A stretch of 64,000 nucleotides of DNA, taken from contig SVFF01000009.1 in assembly GCA_015057005.1 (NCBI GenBank), forward strand, positions 1 to 64,000, given 5' to 3'. This stretch comes from Lachnospiraceae bacterium (lineage in GTDB: Bacteria; Bacillota; Clostridia; Lachnospirales; Lachnospiraceae). Below are positions 17,603 to 26,568 of this stretch, piece after piece; positions within the stretch are counted from its first letter, which is position 1; the number at the start of each line of letters is the position of its first letter. Under the pieces are notes generated by a model. It was given only the letters and a program-made list of their open reading frames with translations, ran no database searches and was not told the DNA's origin. The translations under genes and the position numbers were made by a program.

Positions 17603-19003
17603 ATGTTTTGTTATAATTGCGGCTGCCGTTTGTCTGAGCATGATTTTTGTACCGCCTGTGGTGCTGATGTTTCCCTGTACAAGAGGATCATCGCAGTATC
17701 CAACAGATTTTATAATGAGGGTTTGGAGAAGGCCGGCGTGAGAGATCTGACCGGTGCTATCAACAGCCTGCGGCAGAGTTTAAAGTTTAATAAGAATAAT
17801 ATTGAGGCCAGAAACCTCCTGGGTCTGGTCTATTTTGAGATGGGCGAAGTAGTTGCTGCTCTCAGTGAGTGGGTTATCAGTAAAAATCTGCGCCCGGAGA
17901 AAAATATTGCAGATGATTATATTGATATGCTGCAGTCCAACGCAGGTCGTCTGGATTCCATCAATCAGACCATCAAGAAATACAATCAGGCCCTTGGCTA
18001 TTGTCTTCAGGACAGCAAGGATCTGGCGGTGATCCAGTTAAAGAAGGTGCTTTCCCTGAATCCCAAGTTTATCAGGGCGCATCAGCTTCTGGCGCTGCTC
18101 TATATGGACAGCGAGGATTGGGAGCGCGCCAAGAGAGAACTGAGAAAGTGCATGGAGATTGACCGCAACAATACACTGACCCTTCGTTATATGAAGGAAG
18201 TGGAGCGCATGCTGGCCCCTGATGAGGCTGTAAAACAGCCTTCCAGGCGCAAGAAAGAGGAGGCTGTGCGCTATCAGAGCGACAATGAGATCATCATTCA
18301 GCCCCTGAATGTAAAAGAGCAGAAGAGCGGCGGAGCATCTACTTTGCTGAATCTGGGCATCGGTCTGGTGATCGGTCTGGCAGCAATGTACTTCTTGGTA
18401 GTGCCGGCTGCAGTATCCAATGCCAGAAATGAGGCGCAGGCGTCCATGGCTGAGATCGGCAATCAGCTGGATGCCAAGACTTCCCGTGTGCAGGAACTGG
18501 AAACACAAGTTGGCAAGCTGCAGACAGAGATTGACGGGTTGAATCAGGAACTGGAAGGCTATGTGGGTACCGAAGGTACACTGCAGACCATTGAAAGCCT
18601 GCTGAAAGCAGCCAATGCTTATCTGGAGACCAAGGATGTTTACCAAACCGCAGAAAGTCTGGAGGCCATTGCGGCTACAGTCAATGTGGAGGAGACTTCC
18701 GAGGCTTTCAGTAATTTGTATCACAGCCTGAAAAAGTCCATCGGACCACAGTTGTCGGCGGATTATTATCAGGAAGGCTATGAGGCATACCGCACAGAGG
18801 ATTACGCAACCGCCATCGAGAAGCTGACCAAGGCTTTCGAATATGACGAGACCAATATGGAAGCCTTGTATCAGTTGGGTCATTCTTACCGCAAGAGTGA
18901 TGAAAAGGCCAAGGCAATCGAGACCTACCAGAAGGTAGTGGACCTGTTCCCTGAAACAGAGCGTGCCCGCAAAGCGCAAGGTTATATAGACGATTTGCAG
19001 TAA
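17603..19003 (+). CDS. Zinc-ribbon, TPR and coiled-coil membrane protein
   Basis: 466 residues. An N-terminal zinc ribbon (Cys3, Cys6, Cys16, Cys19) is followed by TPR-like repeats (~30-210), one membrane segment (about residues 248-270, LLNLGIGLVIGLAAMYFLVV), a coiled coil (~275-320) and C-terminal TPRs (YYQEGYEAYRTEDYATAIEKLTKAFEYDE). The N-terminal half should be cytoplasmic and the C-terminal TPRs outside. Such scaffolds bind partner proteins; the partner is unknown. Ends with a good terminator before the sporulation operon. Confidence 0.75.
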   Translation: MFCYNCGCRLSEHDFCTACGADVSLYKRIIAVSNRFYNEGLEKAGVRDLTGAINSLRQSLKFNKNNIEARNLLGLVYFEMGEVVAALSEWVISKNLRPEKNIADDYIDMLQSNAGRLDSINQTIKKYNQALGYCLQDSKDLAVIQLKKVLSLNPKFIRAHQLLALLYMDSEDWERAKRELRKCMEIDRNNTLTLRYMKEVERMLAPDEAVKQPSRRKKEEAVRYQSDNEIIIQPLNVKEQKSGGASTLLNLGIGLVIGLAAMYFLVVPAAVSNARNEAQASMAEIGNQLDAKTSRVQELETQVGKLQTEIDGLNQELEGYVGTEGTLQTIESLLKAANAYLETKDVYQTAESLEAIAATVNVEETSEAFSNLYHSLKKSIGPQLSADYYQEGYEAYRTEDYATAIEKLTKAFEYDETNMEALYQLGHSYRKSDEKAKAIETYQKVVDLFPETERARKAQGYIDDLQ

Positions 19004-19035
19004 TAGGATTTCTAAATAAGTAACATACAAATGAG

Positions 19036-19077
19036 AAGAACTTGCAGAATATTTCTGCAGGTTCTTTTGTTTTTTAT
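19036..19077 (+). terminator. Terminator after the zinc-ribbon/TPR gene
   Basis: A 13-bp stem AAGAACTTGCAGA/TCTGCAGGTTCTT with one G-U pair and a 5-base loop is followed by TTTTGTTTTTT. Confidence 0.85.
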
Positions 19078-19138
19078 TCGACAAATATCGCGACACCGGG
19101 TCGCCAGGCCGGGTACGCAAAGAAAGAGAGGATATTAT

Positions 19139-19456
19139 ATGGAAGAATTTCGGGTCATTGATAATTGCCTGATGATCAGGCTGCCGGAAGAGGTGGACCA
19201 TCATCGGAGTGCGTACATAGGAGAAAAAGCAGACCGGTTTATTCTGAATAAAGAAGTGAAGCATGTAGTGTTTGATTTTGGAGATACCAAGTTTATGGAC
19301 TCCTCGGGGATTGGTATTATCGTAGGGCGTTACAAGAAGATATCCTGCTTTGGGGGCCGGGTCTATATCATTCATGCGGACAAGCAGATCCGCAGGATCC
19401 TGCGGATGTCAGGGCTGGAACAGATTGTAGAAATAATGGAAAGGCAGGAAAAGTGA
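19139..19456 (+). CDS. spoIIAA: Anti-sigma-F factor antagonist SpoIIAA
   Basis: 105 residues with the STAS fold; FMDSSGIGIIVGRY holds the regulatory serine (Ser56). Dephosphorylated SpoIIAA frees sigma-F from SpoIIAB in the forespore. The true start is the ATG at 19139, not the upstream start of the longer frame. First gene of the spoIIAA-spoIIAB-sigF operon; its stop lies one base before the spoIIAB ATG. Confidence 0.93.
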   Translation: MEEFRVIDNCLMIRLPEEVDHHRSAYIGEKADRFILNKEVKHVVFDFGDTKFMDSSGIGIIVGRYKKISCFGGRVYIIHADKQIRRILRMSGLEQIVEIMERQEK

Positions 19457-19457
19457 G

Positions 19458-20057
19458 ATGATTACAGGACAACTGTTGGAAAAAAATGTGAAAACGGATG
19501 CGGAAGAGGGTTTGAGGAAACTGCCGGAAATGGGCAAGAGACTGCGAAAAGTCTGGGAGGAAATGGAGAATGAGATGGAGATGATATTTGATGCTGTTTC
19601 CTATAATGAAAGTCTGGCAAGGACGGCGGTAGCTGCATTTATCACGCCGCTGAATCCCACACTGGACGAGATGGCAGATGTGAAAACCGCAGTTTCCGAG
19701 GCGGTGACCAACGCCATCATCCATGGGTATGGGAATGTGCAGGGATACTGCAGGCATGGAGAGACTTTGCCTTGTCATGAGGAAATTCTGCCCGGCAAGG
19801 TAACGCTCCGCTGCCGGCTGGAAAAAGGTATTTTGTATGTGGATGTGTCAGATCAGGGAAAGGGTATCGACGATATCGATCGGGCAATGGAGCCTTTTTA
19901 CACCTCCAAGCCGGAATTGGAACGCTCCGGCATGGGATTTGCACTGATGGAAGCTTTCATGGATCATCTGGAGGTGGAAAGCAATCCGGGAGAGGGCACT
20001 TGTGTACATATGAAAAAGAAAATGTATACAGGCTCCTGGATGGACAGAGAGGACTAA
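19458..20057 (+). CDS. spoIIAB: Anti-sigma-F factor / serine kinase SpoIIAB, with N-terminal extension
   Basis: 199 residues from the ATG coupled to spoIIAA. The GHKL ATPase boxes are present: EAVTNAIIHGY (N box), DQGKGI (G1) and SGMGFALMEAF (G2). It binds sigma-F and phosphorylates SpoIIAA. Usual SpoIIAB is about 140-150 residues and starts near MENEMEMIFDAV; here 35 extra residues precede that. The internal ATG at 19563 has GGGAGG only 2 bases upstream, so the longer form is preferred but not certain. A ~20-residue insertion (VQGYCRHGETLPCHEEIL) follows the N box. Confidence 0.9.
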   Translation: MITGQLLEKNVKTDAEEGLRKLPEMGKRLRKVWEEMENEMEMIFDAVSYNESLARTAVAAFITPLNPTLDEMADVKTAVSEAVTNAIIHGYGNVQGYCRHGETLPCHEEILPGKVTLRCRLEKGILYVDVSDQGKGIDDIDRAMEPFYTSKPELERSGMGFALMEAFMDHLEVESNPGEGTCVHMKKKMYTGSWMDRED

Positions 20058-20060
20058 AAC

Positions 20061-20825
20061 ATGGAGGAACTGTCAGTACTGATTGAAAAGTCACAGGCGG
20101 GAGATAAAACAGCAAGGGAAGTACTGATAGAGAAGAATTTAGGGTTGATTCATCACATTGTAAGGCGGTTCGCAGGCCGCGGGCATGATCTGGAGGATTT
20201 GTTTCAGGTGGGCTCTATCGGTCTCATGAAGGCCATCGATAAATTTGATTTGAGCCTCCAGGTCCGCTTTTCCACCTACGCTGTGCCTATGATAACGGGA
20301 GAAATCAAGCGCTTTCTTAGGGATGACGGCATGGTAAAGGTGTCCCGCACCATCAAAGAGAATGGTATGCTGATCAGGACTGCCAGGCAGAAGCTTCAGA
20401 CGGCACTGAACAGGGAACCTACTCTGGAGGAACTGGGGCGGGAGACCGGACTTTCCAGAGAAGACATCGTGCTGGCTATGGAGGCCGGTGTAGAGGTGGA
20501 ATCCATCTACAGCGCAGCTTACCAGGATGACGGCAGCGAAATTTACCTGGTGGACAAGGTGGTGCGGGGCGTTTCCGGATCCGTGGGTGCCAGCGCAGGC
20601 CACTATGGTGCCGTGAACACTGATGTGGAAAAGGAAGAATTGTTAAATCATCTGGTGATCAAGCAACTGCTGGACACGCTGGAAGCCAGAGAGCGACGGT
20701 TGATCCATATGCGTTATTTTCAAGGCAAGACCCAGTCCCAGGTGGCCCAGGTGCTGGGCATCAGTCAGGTGCAGGTCAGCAGGCTGGAGAAAAAAATCCT
20801 GCTGCAGCTGCGGCAGATGGTGTGA
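20061..20825 (+). CDS. sigF: RNA polymerase sporulation sigma factor F
   Basis: 254 residues with sigma-70 regions 2 (DLEDLFQVGSIGLMKAIDKFD), 3 and 4 (GKTQSQVAQVLGISQVQVSRLEKK). Position after spoIIAA/spoIIAB identifies it as sigma-F (spoIIAC), the first forespore-specific sigma factor. A Gly/Ser/Ala-rich segment (VSGSVGASAGHYGAV) between regions 3 and 4 looks like a flexible insertion. Three bases separate it from spoIIAB. Confidence 0.95.
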   Translation: MEELSVLIEKSQAGDKTAREVLIEKNLGLIHHIVRRFAGRGHDLEDLFQVGSIGLMKAIDKFDLSLQVRFSTYAVPMITGEIKRFLRDDGMVKVSRTIKENGMLIRTARQKLQTALNREPTLEELGRETGLSREDIVLAMEAGVEVESIYSAAYQDDGSEIYLVDKVVRGVSGSVGASAGHYGAVNTDVEKEELLNHLVIKQLLDTLEARERRLIHMRYFQGKTQSQVAQVLGISQVQVSRLEKKILLQLRQMV

Positions 20826-21053
20826 GATGAGAACGGCCGTGAAATGGTAATAGAAAAATAAAAAAGATTAATATTTCATAAAGAAATAAAAATCGACTTT
20901 TTTTTCCGTATACTTTCGTTTATCATAGAATGTGTAAGAGTCCTATTGATAAAGAAGTATACAATGTAAGGTCGGGATTTTGCGAAAGAGGATCCGGGAG
21001 AAATACGGAGGATTGGTTTTGCAGGAAACGAAGAACACATGAGGAGTGATTGA

Positions 21054-22190
21054 ATGAAGAACAACAAAAGAATGTCTTATGCACTGGCCATTGCCGGGGC
21101 GTTGATGATATTGATTATGGGAATCCTGCTGACAGGGCTGGTGTACAAGGCAGTGACCGGAGGGTTTTCCAAAGATAAGGACAAAGCGGCGCTTTCCGGG
21201 CAGATAACAGGTCAAGACAGCGACGGTACGGAAGGCCAAAACGGCGACCTGATAGAGGACGAGGCGCTGGAACCGGGGAAAGAGACCTATACCCGGAAAG
21301 AGGTGGCAGAACTTTTGCAAGAGGCCCGTGAGAAAGCTGGTAAGGCGGGAACAGAAGGCATCCTGGAGGATATTAAGAGGGTGCTGTCCGGTGGAAGTAT
21401 GACCATGGTGGAAATGCTGCGTCCCTATTATGAGGACGAGATTGTAGTGGTGAGCAGCGGCGCATTTCATTTTGTGCCCATCAACGAAGCTTTGAAGAAA
21501 AATGATTATAAGTCGGAGAATCTGAATATTTTGGAATCCGGCGAGATCCAGTATGTTGAGGATGGTCAGGTGACCTCCCACAAGGGCATTGATGTGTCCA
21601 AATTCCAGGGGGAGATTGACTGGGAGGCTGTGGCTGCGGACGGCGTGGAATTTGCCTTTATCAGAGTGGGCAACAGAGGTTACGGCGCAGAGGGTAAGCT
21701 TTTAGAGGATGACATGTTTGAGACCAATATAGAGGGCGCGCTGCAGGCCGGTATTAAGGTGGGTGTTTACTTCTACACCCAGGCTCTGAATGAGGAGGAA
21801 GTGCTGGCGGAGGCCCAACTGGTGCTTCAAAAGATTGCTCCTTACAAAGTAGAGTGCCCGGTGGTGTTTGACGTGGAGAAGGTAAGCGGTGCCAACGGAC
21901 GTATGAATGCCTTGTCTGCCAAGGATCGAACCGATCTGACGCTGTTATTCTGCGAGACGATTAAGGAAGCTGGCTATGAGCCCATGATCTACTACAACAT
22001 GGAGATGGGCACGTTGATGCTGGAGCTGGAGCGGCTGGAGGAGTATGAGAAGTGGTTTGCTTATTACAATCCGGATTTGTATTATCCTTATGATTATAAA
22101 ATCTGGCAGTACAGTCACAGCGGCAAGGTGAATGGTATTAAGGGTGAAGTTGATATGAACATCAGCTTTGAACCGATATGGGAAGAGTAA
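21054..22190 (+). CDS. Membrane-anchored GH25 (lysozyme-type) hydrolase
   Basis: 378 residues. An N-terminal membrane segment (residues ~8-31) anchors the protein; a charged linker and helical region (~35-170) precede a GH25 domain with GIDVSKFQGEIDW, FDVEKVSG and a closing EVDMNIS. GH25 enzymes cleave the beta-1,4 bond between MurNAc and GlcNAc. Between sigF and the spoVA genes, it may act on forespore or cortex peptidoglycan; that is inferred from position. Ends with a hairpin terminator. Confidence 0.85.
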   Translation: MKNNKRMSYALAIAGALMILIMGILLTGLVYKAVTGGFSKDKDKAALSGQITGQDSDGTEGQNGDLIEDEALEPGKETYTRKEVAELLQEAREKAGKAGTEGILEDIKRVLSGGSMTMVEMLRPYYEDEIVVVSSGAFHFVPINEALKKNDYKSENLNILESGEIQYVEDGQVTSHKGIDVSKFQGEIDWEAVAADGVEFAFIRVGNRGYGAEGKLLEDDMFETNIEGALQAGIKVGVYFYTQALNEEEVLAEAQLVLQKIAPYKVECPVVFDVEKVSGANGRMNALSAKDRTDLTLLFCETIKEAGYEPMIYYNMEMGTLMLELERLEEYEKWFAYYNPDLYYPYDYKIWQYSHSGKVNGIKGEVDMNISFEPIWEE

Positions 22191-22235
22191 TTGTCAGAGA
22201 TATACTCCCAGGTGATTTGCAAGTAAAGTGATAAT

Positions 22236-22281
22236 AAAGAGTCTGTGTGTTCGCAAGATTGTGGACATGCGGACTCTTTGT
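22236..22281 (+). terminator. Terminator-like hairpin after the GH25 gene
   Basis: AAAGAGTC pairs with GACTCTTT around a long loop; the trailing TTGTTCATTTT is moderately T-rich. Confidence 0.5.
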
Positions 22282-22379
22282 TCATTTTGAAAGAATCTTC
22301 TTGCATAGAATGGCCGGTTTTGCAAAAACTATTTTCAGTGTATTAAGGAAAGGCGTGCTGAGGGGAGAATGAAAGTCCT

Positions 22380-22892
22380 ATGAAATATTTCTTTTTGATA
22401 TTTGGGGGTGTAAGTTTCGGTTTGCTGTCCGCAGCAGGAGTCTTTACGGTACTTACCGCTGTGGGGTTGGTCCCCCGGTTTGCGGGCAAGACCCACACCG
22501 CCCGGAAAATATTGCTCTTTGAAGAGATGGTGATCATAGGGACGATTCTGGGGTGTTTTGTCAGTATCTTCCCGGAATATTGTCAGGTGGGGGGGCTGTT
22601 GGAACGGGCTGGAACATTGATAGGGCAAACTGATGTGCAATGGGCAGCCGCGGTGAGCGGTCTGCAGCAGACGATTGGCGTGCTTTTGCAGGGAGGTTTC
22701 GGTCTCTTTGCAGGAATGTTCATCGGCTGTCTGGCTCTGGCTATTGCGGAAATGCTGGACAGTGTCCCTATTTTTGCCAGGCGGATCGGTTTCAGGCATG
22801 GCATTGGTCTGGCTATTTTCAGTGTGGCCATAGGAAAGCTGGTGGGGTCACTATGGTATTTCTGGGTAGAACTTCATCAGGTGATGGAGTAA
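22380..22892 (+). CDS. spoVAB: Stage V sporulation protein AB
   Basis: 170 residues with about four membrane helices. FAGMFIGCLALAIAEML followed by VPIFARRIGF and AIGKLVGSLW match SpoVAB. SpoVA proteins move dipicolinic acid into the forespore and out during germination. A GCATA box at 22303-22307 with an AACTATT about 18 bases later is a weak candidate for a sigma-G promoter. Here AB precedes AA, the reverse of the Bacillus order. Confidence 0.88.
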   Translation: MKYFFLIFGGVSFGLLSAAGVFTVLTAVGLVPRFAGKTHTARKILLFEEMVIIGTILGCFVSIFPEYCQVGGLLERAGTLIGQTDVQWAAAVSGLQQTIGVLLQGGFGLFAGMFIGCLALAIAEMLDSVPIFARRIGFRHGIGLAIFSVAIGKLVGSLWYFWVELHQVME

Positions 22893-23003
22893 GGTGTAAA
22901 GGCAGAATGGTACGTATCGTATGAGTGGCAAAGCAGCAGCTACTGCTATCCGGCGGCAGGCGCAGGAAGGCTGGATGTGAGGGAGAATAGGGCAGGTGAA
23001 ATC

Positions 23004-23633
23004 GTGAAAAGTGCAACAGTATATTTCCGGTGCGAGCGCTATGTGGAGGTACAGACTGAGGATGTGTTTTTAAAGGACTTGGGCAGCTTACAGTGTACAG
23101 ACCGAAACGTGGCGGCAAAATTAAAATCCCTGAAGGTGAAGCACTTCCCAAAAGATAAGCAAAAGCGGTGTGTGATCAGCAGTGTACGCCTGATCGCACT
23201 GATGGAGAAAATGTGTCCGGACATTCAGGTTCAGTGGCTGGGCGAGCCGGATGTGCTGGTGGAGTGGGGGGATGTGAACAAACATAAGGCCTGGCAGCAG
23301 TGGTGCAAGATAGTGCTGGTGTGCATGGTGAGCCTGTGTGGTACTGCTTTTACCATCATGGCTTACCACAACGATATCGGTATCAATGATATTTTTGAAG
23401 AAGTGTACCGTCTGGTGATGAACAGGGAACCTCAGGGACCCAATGTATTGGAGGTGTCCTATTCCATCGGTTTGGCACTGGGGATTATCGTTTTCTACAA
23501 TCATATCGGCGGCAGAAGGCTGACCAAAGATCCAACCCCCATCGAGGTGGCCATGCACAATTACGAGTATGATGTGGATATGACACTGATTGAACTGGCG
23601 GATCGTGAAGGAGTGGAAGAAGATGTAACATGA
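23004..23633 (+). CDS. spoVAA: Stage V sporulation protein AA
   Basis: 209 residues from the GTG at 23004 (AGGTGA just upstream); a GTG at 22977 with AGGAAGG is an alternative. The soluble N-terminal half (SATVYFRCERYVEV) is followed by two membrane helices and the family signature PTPIEVAMHNYEYDVD. Needed for spore dipicolinate uptake and germination in relatives. Its stop lies 24 bp before the spoVAC start. Confidence 0.9.
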   Translation: MKSATVYFRCERYVEVQTEDVFLKDLGSLQCTDRNVAAKLKSLKVKHFPKDKQKRCVISSVRLIALMEKMCPDIQVQWLGEPDVLVEWGDVNKHKAWQQWCKIVLVCMVSLCGTAFTIMAYHNDIGINDIFEEVYRLVMNREPQGPNVLEVSYSIGLALGIIVFYNHIGGRRLTKDPTPIEVAMHNYEYDVDMTLIELADREGVEEDVT

Positions 23634-23656
23634 GCAGTGCAAAGGGAGGACAAAAC

Positions 23657-24115
23657 ATGGACCAATGGAAACAAAAGGAATTTCAAAAATTAGTTAAGGA
23701 TGTAACGCCCACACACAATCTGGGCCTGCAGATGCTGAAAGCATTCCTTGTAGGAGGATCCATCTGCACCTTGGGGCAGTTTATTTTAAATATAGCCGGG
23801 AATAACTTCGGTCTGGACAAGGAAGCGGCGGGCAGCTGGTGCTCCCTGATATTGGTATTGTTATCAGTGTTGCTCACCGGCCTGAATATTTATCCGGGGA
23901 TTGCCAAGTGGGGCGGTGCCGGCGCGCTGGTGCCCATTACCGGCTTCGCCAACTCCGTGTCGGCCCCGGCCATTGAGTACCAGAAGGAGGGGCAGGTGTT
24001 CGGCATCGGATGTAAGATATTTACCATTGCCGGGCCCGTGATCCTCTACGGCATCCTGGCAAGCTGGGGGCTGGGAGTGGTCTATTGGATCGGGAAGATG
24101 ATGGGTTTGATGTAG
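23657..24115 (+). CDS. spoVAC: Stage V sporulation protein AC
   Basis: 152 residues from the ATG at 23657, preferred because GGGAGG lies 8 bases ahead. THNLGLQMLKAFLVGGSICT and TGFANSVSAPAIEYQKEG are SpoVAC signatures; about four membrane helices. SpoVAC is the mechanosensitive-channel-like core of the dipicolinate pathway. The usual next genes spoVAD and spoVAE are not found downstream in this window. Confidence 0.93.
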   Translation: MDQWKQKEFQKLVKDVTPTHNLGLQMLKAFLVGGSICTLGQFILNIAGNNFGLDKEAAGSWCSLILVLLSVLLTGLNIYPGIAKWGGAGALVPITGFANSVSAPAIEYQKEGQVFGIGCKIFTIAGPVILYGILASWGLGVVYWIGKMMGLM

Positions 24116-24211
24116 TGGTGTCGGGTGCGGACCGATCGAACTAAACAGAAGTCATAAACAGTGAAAAAATGGAAACGGCAAAAGTGGAAGTGCAAAATAA
24201 GGGAGAAGAAT

Positions 24212-24433
24212 ATGAAGGACAGAGAAAAATTGAGTGGTCAAAGTAACAGATGGAACATTGGAGCAGGAGGCGACCTTCCCATCGGTTTTGGTTTGTCCCT
24301 GGCGGTCAACGAAAAGGCCATGGCAGCATTTGCCGGCATGAATGATGAGCAAAAGCAGGCAACAGTGGAGAAAAGCCGCACCATGCACACCAGGGTGGAT
24401 ATGGAGAACTTTGTGAACAGTTTGGGTGAGTAA
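24212..24433 (+). CDS. Small hypothetical protein after spoVAC, 73 residues
   Basis: The ATG at 24212 has AAGGGAGAAG upstream and is preferred over the 24161 start. The peptide (RWNIGAGGDLPIGFGLSLA...) is soluble, with a Gly-rich start and a helical C-terminal part; no family is recognised. Position behind spoVAC suggests possible forespore expression. Confidence 0.55.
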   Translation: MKDREKLSGQSNRWNIGAGGDLPIGFGLSLAVNEKAMAAFAGMNDEQKQATVEKSRTMHTRVDMENFVNSLGE

Positions 24434-24554
24434 ATCGATAGATGGTTTGTCTCCTTAGCTGTAAATTGAAAAAATAAATCAAATATTATATTTATAAGTT
24501 GACTCAGCTGTGATAAAGTAAAGATAAGAATAATATAACAAAGGAGACGATATC

Positions 24555-26408
24555 ATGAAACAGTGGCAACTTTACACATCCAATGAACTGAAACCCCAGG
24601 GGTGGCTTAAGCGTCAGCTGGAGATCCAGGCTGAGGGATTAAGCGGCAACCTGGACAAAATGTGGCCGGATGTAAAGGACAGCGCCTGGATCGGCGGTGA
24701 CCGGGAGGGCTGGGAGAGAGTACCTTATTGGCTGGACGGTTTCATTCCTCTTGCTTATTTGCTGGAAAATGAGGACATGATAAGCAGAGCCCGCAAATAT
24801 ATTGACGCAATCATTGCTGGACAAAAGGAAGACGGCTGGATCTGCCCCTGCAGGGAAGATGAAATAGAAAAGTACGATACCTGGGCGGTACAGCTGATCA
24901 CCAAAGTCTTGGTGGTTTATTATGAGTGCTCAAAGGATGAAAGGATTCCCGGTGTTGTGTATAATGCGCTTAAGAATTACTATGAGCTGCTCAAAGCCGA
25001 GAAGATCCGACTGTTCGATTGGGGAAAGTTCCGCTGGTTCGAGGCTTTTATCGCAATCAATTTTACATATGAAAGATATCAGGAGAATTGGCTTCTGGAA
25101 TTGGCCAAGCTTATGAGGGAGCAGGGAGCAAATTATAATGATTATATTGAGTCCTGGAAGCGCCCTTTAAATAAGTGGACATTCTATACCCACATTGTAA
25201 ATCTCGGCATGATGCTGAAGACCGAAGCGGTTAGCTGTGATCTGTTGGGAGAGGAATATACAGACAATGCAGAGTTTCTGCGAAGCATCCTGGAAAAATA
25301 TAACGGAACCGTTTATGAGAGCTTCACCGGAGATGAGTGCCTTTCCGGCCTGAGTCCCGTCCAGGGAACGGAGCTTTGTGCCATCGTGGAGCAGATGTAT
25401 TCTTATGAACTCTTATACGCGTACACCGGCGACAGCAAGTGGGCTGAGCGCCTGGAAGTGCTGGCTTTCAATGCGCTCCCGGCTACTATCAGTGACGATA
25501 TGTGGGTGCATCAGTACGTGCAGTTGAGCAATCAGATTGCCTGTCAGCGTTTTCCGGGCCGTTCCCAGTTCAGAACCAATGGACCGGACGCCCACATGTT
25601 TGGTCTGGAGCCTAATTTCGGCTGCTGCACCGCCAACTTTAATCAGGGCTGGCCTAAATTCGCCCTTTCAGCGTTTATGCACAATGAAGATACCATTATA
25701 AACTCCGTGATGCTTCCTTCTGAGTTGAAGACAGAGGGCGTGAATATCCTGCTGGAGACCAATTATCCTTTTGAAAACGCGATGACATATAAGATCAATG
25801 CGGAGAAAGAGTTTTCTTTCAAAGTCCGTGTTCCTTCTTTTGCACAGAAGCTTACTATAACGAGCAAGGGAGCAGGCTGTGAAAAGGATATGACAAGAGA
25901 TATGACAAGGGAAAGCGAAAAGGCTGCAGGAGAGCTTACTTTTGAAATTAAGGCCGGTGAAACTGAGATTCACATTGCTTTTGAGACCGTGCCATATTTC
26001 CGAAAGAGACCTCATGAATTGAATGCAGTACAGTGGGGTTCCCTGCTATTTTCTGTTCCTGTTAGCTTCGACAAGAAAATTATTGAGTATGAAAGAGATG
26101 GCGTGGAGAGAAAATTCCCTTACTGCGATTATGAGTTTATTCCTACCTCTGATTGGAATTATGCTTATTGCAGTGAAGAGCTGGAAGTGTGCCGGAAGGG
26201 CGTCGGTACTGTTCCTTTCTCAGGAACCAATCCTCCTGTGGTCGTAAAGACCAAAGTCCAAAAGATTGACTGGGGTCTGGCAGATGGTTTTGATACTGTT
26301 TGCGCGAAGAAACCGGAGTCTACAGAACCGATTTCTGAGATGATGGAGATGGAGCTTCATCCTTATGGCTGCGCGAAGCTTAGGATGACGGAGCTGCCGA
26401 AGCTGTAA
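24555..26408 (+). CDS. GH127/DUF1680-family glycoside hydrolase (beta-L-arabinofuranosidase type)
   Basis: 617 residues without a signal peptide, so cytoplasmic. The (alpha/alpha)6-barrel N-terminal part includes SAWIGGDREGWERVPYWLDG, and the NFGCCTANFNQGWPKF stretch holds the paired Cys that bind zinc and supply the nucleophile in HypBA1-type enzymes. A beta-sandwich tail follows. Substrate is probably beta-L-arabinofuranosides, consistent with the GH51 gene next door, but DUF1680 also contains other activities. AAAGGAGACG precedes the ATG; a TTGACT box lies 40 bp further up. Confidence 0.85.
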   Translation: MKQWQLYTSNELKPQGWLKRQLEIQAEGLSGNLDKMWPDVKDSAWIGGDREGWERVPYWLDGFIPLAYLLENEDMISRARKYIDAIIAGQKEDGWICPCREDEIEKYDTWAVQLITKVLVVYYECSKDERIPGVVYNALKNYYELLKAEKIRLFDWGKFRWFEAFIAINFTYERYQENWLLELAKLMREQGANYNDYIESWKRPLNKWTFYTHIVNLGMMLKTEAVSCDLLGEEYTDNAEFLRSILEKYNGTVYESFTGDECLSGLSPVQGTELCAIVEQMYSYELLYAYTGDSKWAERLEVLAFNALPATISDDMWVHQYVQLSNQIACQRFPGRSQFRTNGPDAHMFGLEPNFGCCTANFNQGWPKFALSAFMHNEDTIINSVMLPSELKTEGVNILLETNYPFENAMTYKINAEKEFSFKVRVPSFAQKLTITSKGAGCEKDMTRDMTRESEKAAGELTFEIKAGETEIHIAFETVPYFRKRPHELNAVQWGSLLFSVPVSFDKKIIEYERDGVERKFPYCDYEFIPTSDWNYAYCSEELEVCRKGVGTVPFSGTNPPVVVKTKVQKIDWGLADGFDTVCAKKPESTEPISEMMEMELHPYGCAKLRMTELPKL

Positions 26409-26435
26409 TCGTATAAAATAAATAGTGTATGTTGA

Positions 26436-26465
26436 AATAAGGAGCAGCAGGTGCTGCTCCTTATT
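26436..26465. repeat. Perfect 14-bp palindromic hairpin between GH127 and GH51 genes
   Basis: AATAAGGAGCAGCA and its complement around GG. No T-run follows beyond TTATTGATTT, so termination is possible but weak. Confidence 0.7.
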
Positions 26466-26490
26466 GATTTAAGTGTCGATAAAACGTCGA

Positions 26491-26519
26491 TTGACGTCCC
26501 CTGCTTAAGGGACTACAAT
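26491..26519 (+). promoter_or_regulatory. Promoter of the HTH-GH51 gene with an operator-like palindrome in the spacer
   Basis: TTGACG, 17-base spacer, TACAAT. The spacer region contains GTCCC-CTGCTTAA-GGGAC (26496-26513), an inverted repeat placed where a repressor would block RNA polymerase. Two direct GTCGAT copies lie just upstream. Autoregulation by the fused helix-turn-helix domain is a natural hypothesis. Confidence 0.6.
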
Positions 26520-26568
26520 AATCGTGTACATGTGCAACTGGCATCTTGATATCAATGAGGGCAAACAT

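Noticed and set aside
18038-19375. 445-codon minus-strand frame across the TPR gene
   Set aside because: Shadow of the zinc-ribbon/TPR and spoIIAA genes; composition is not protein-like.
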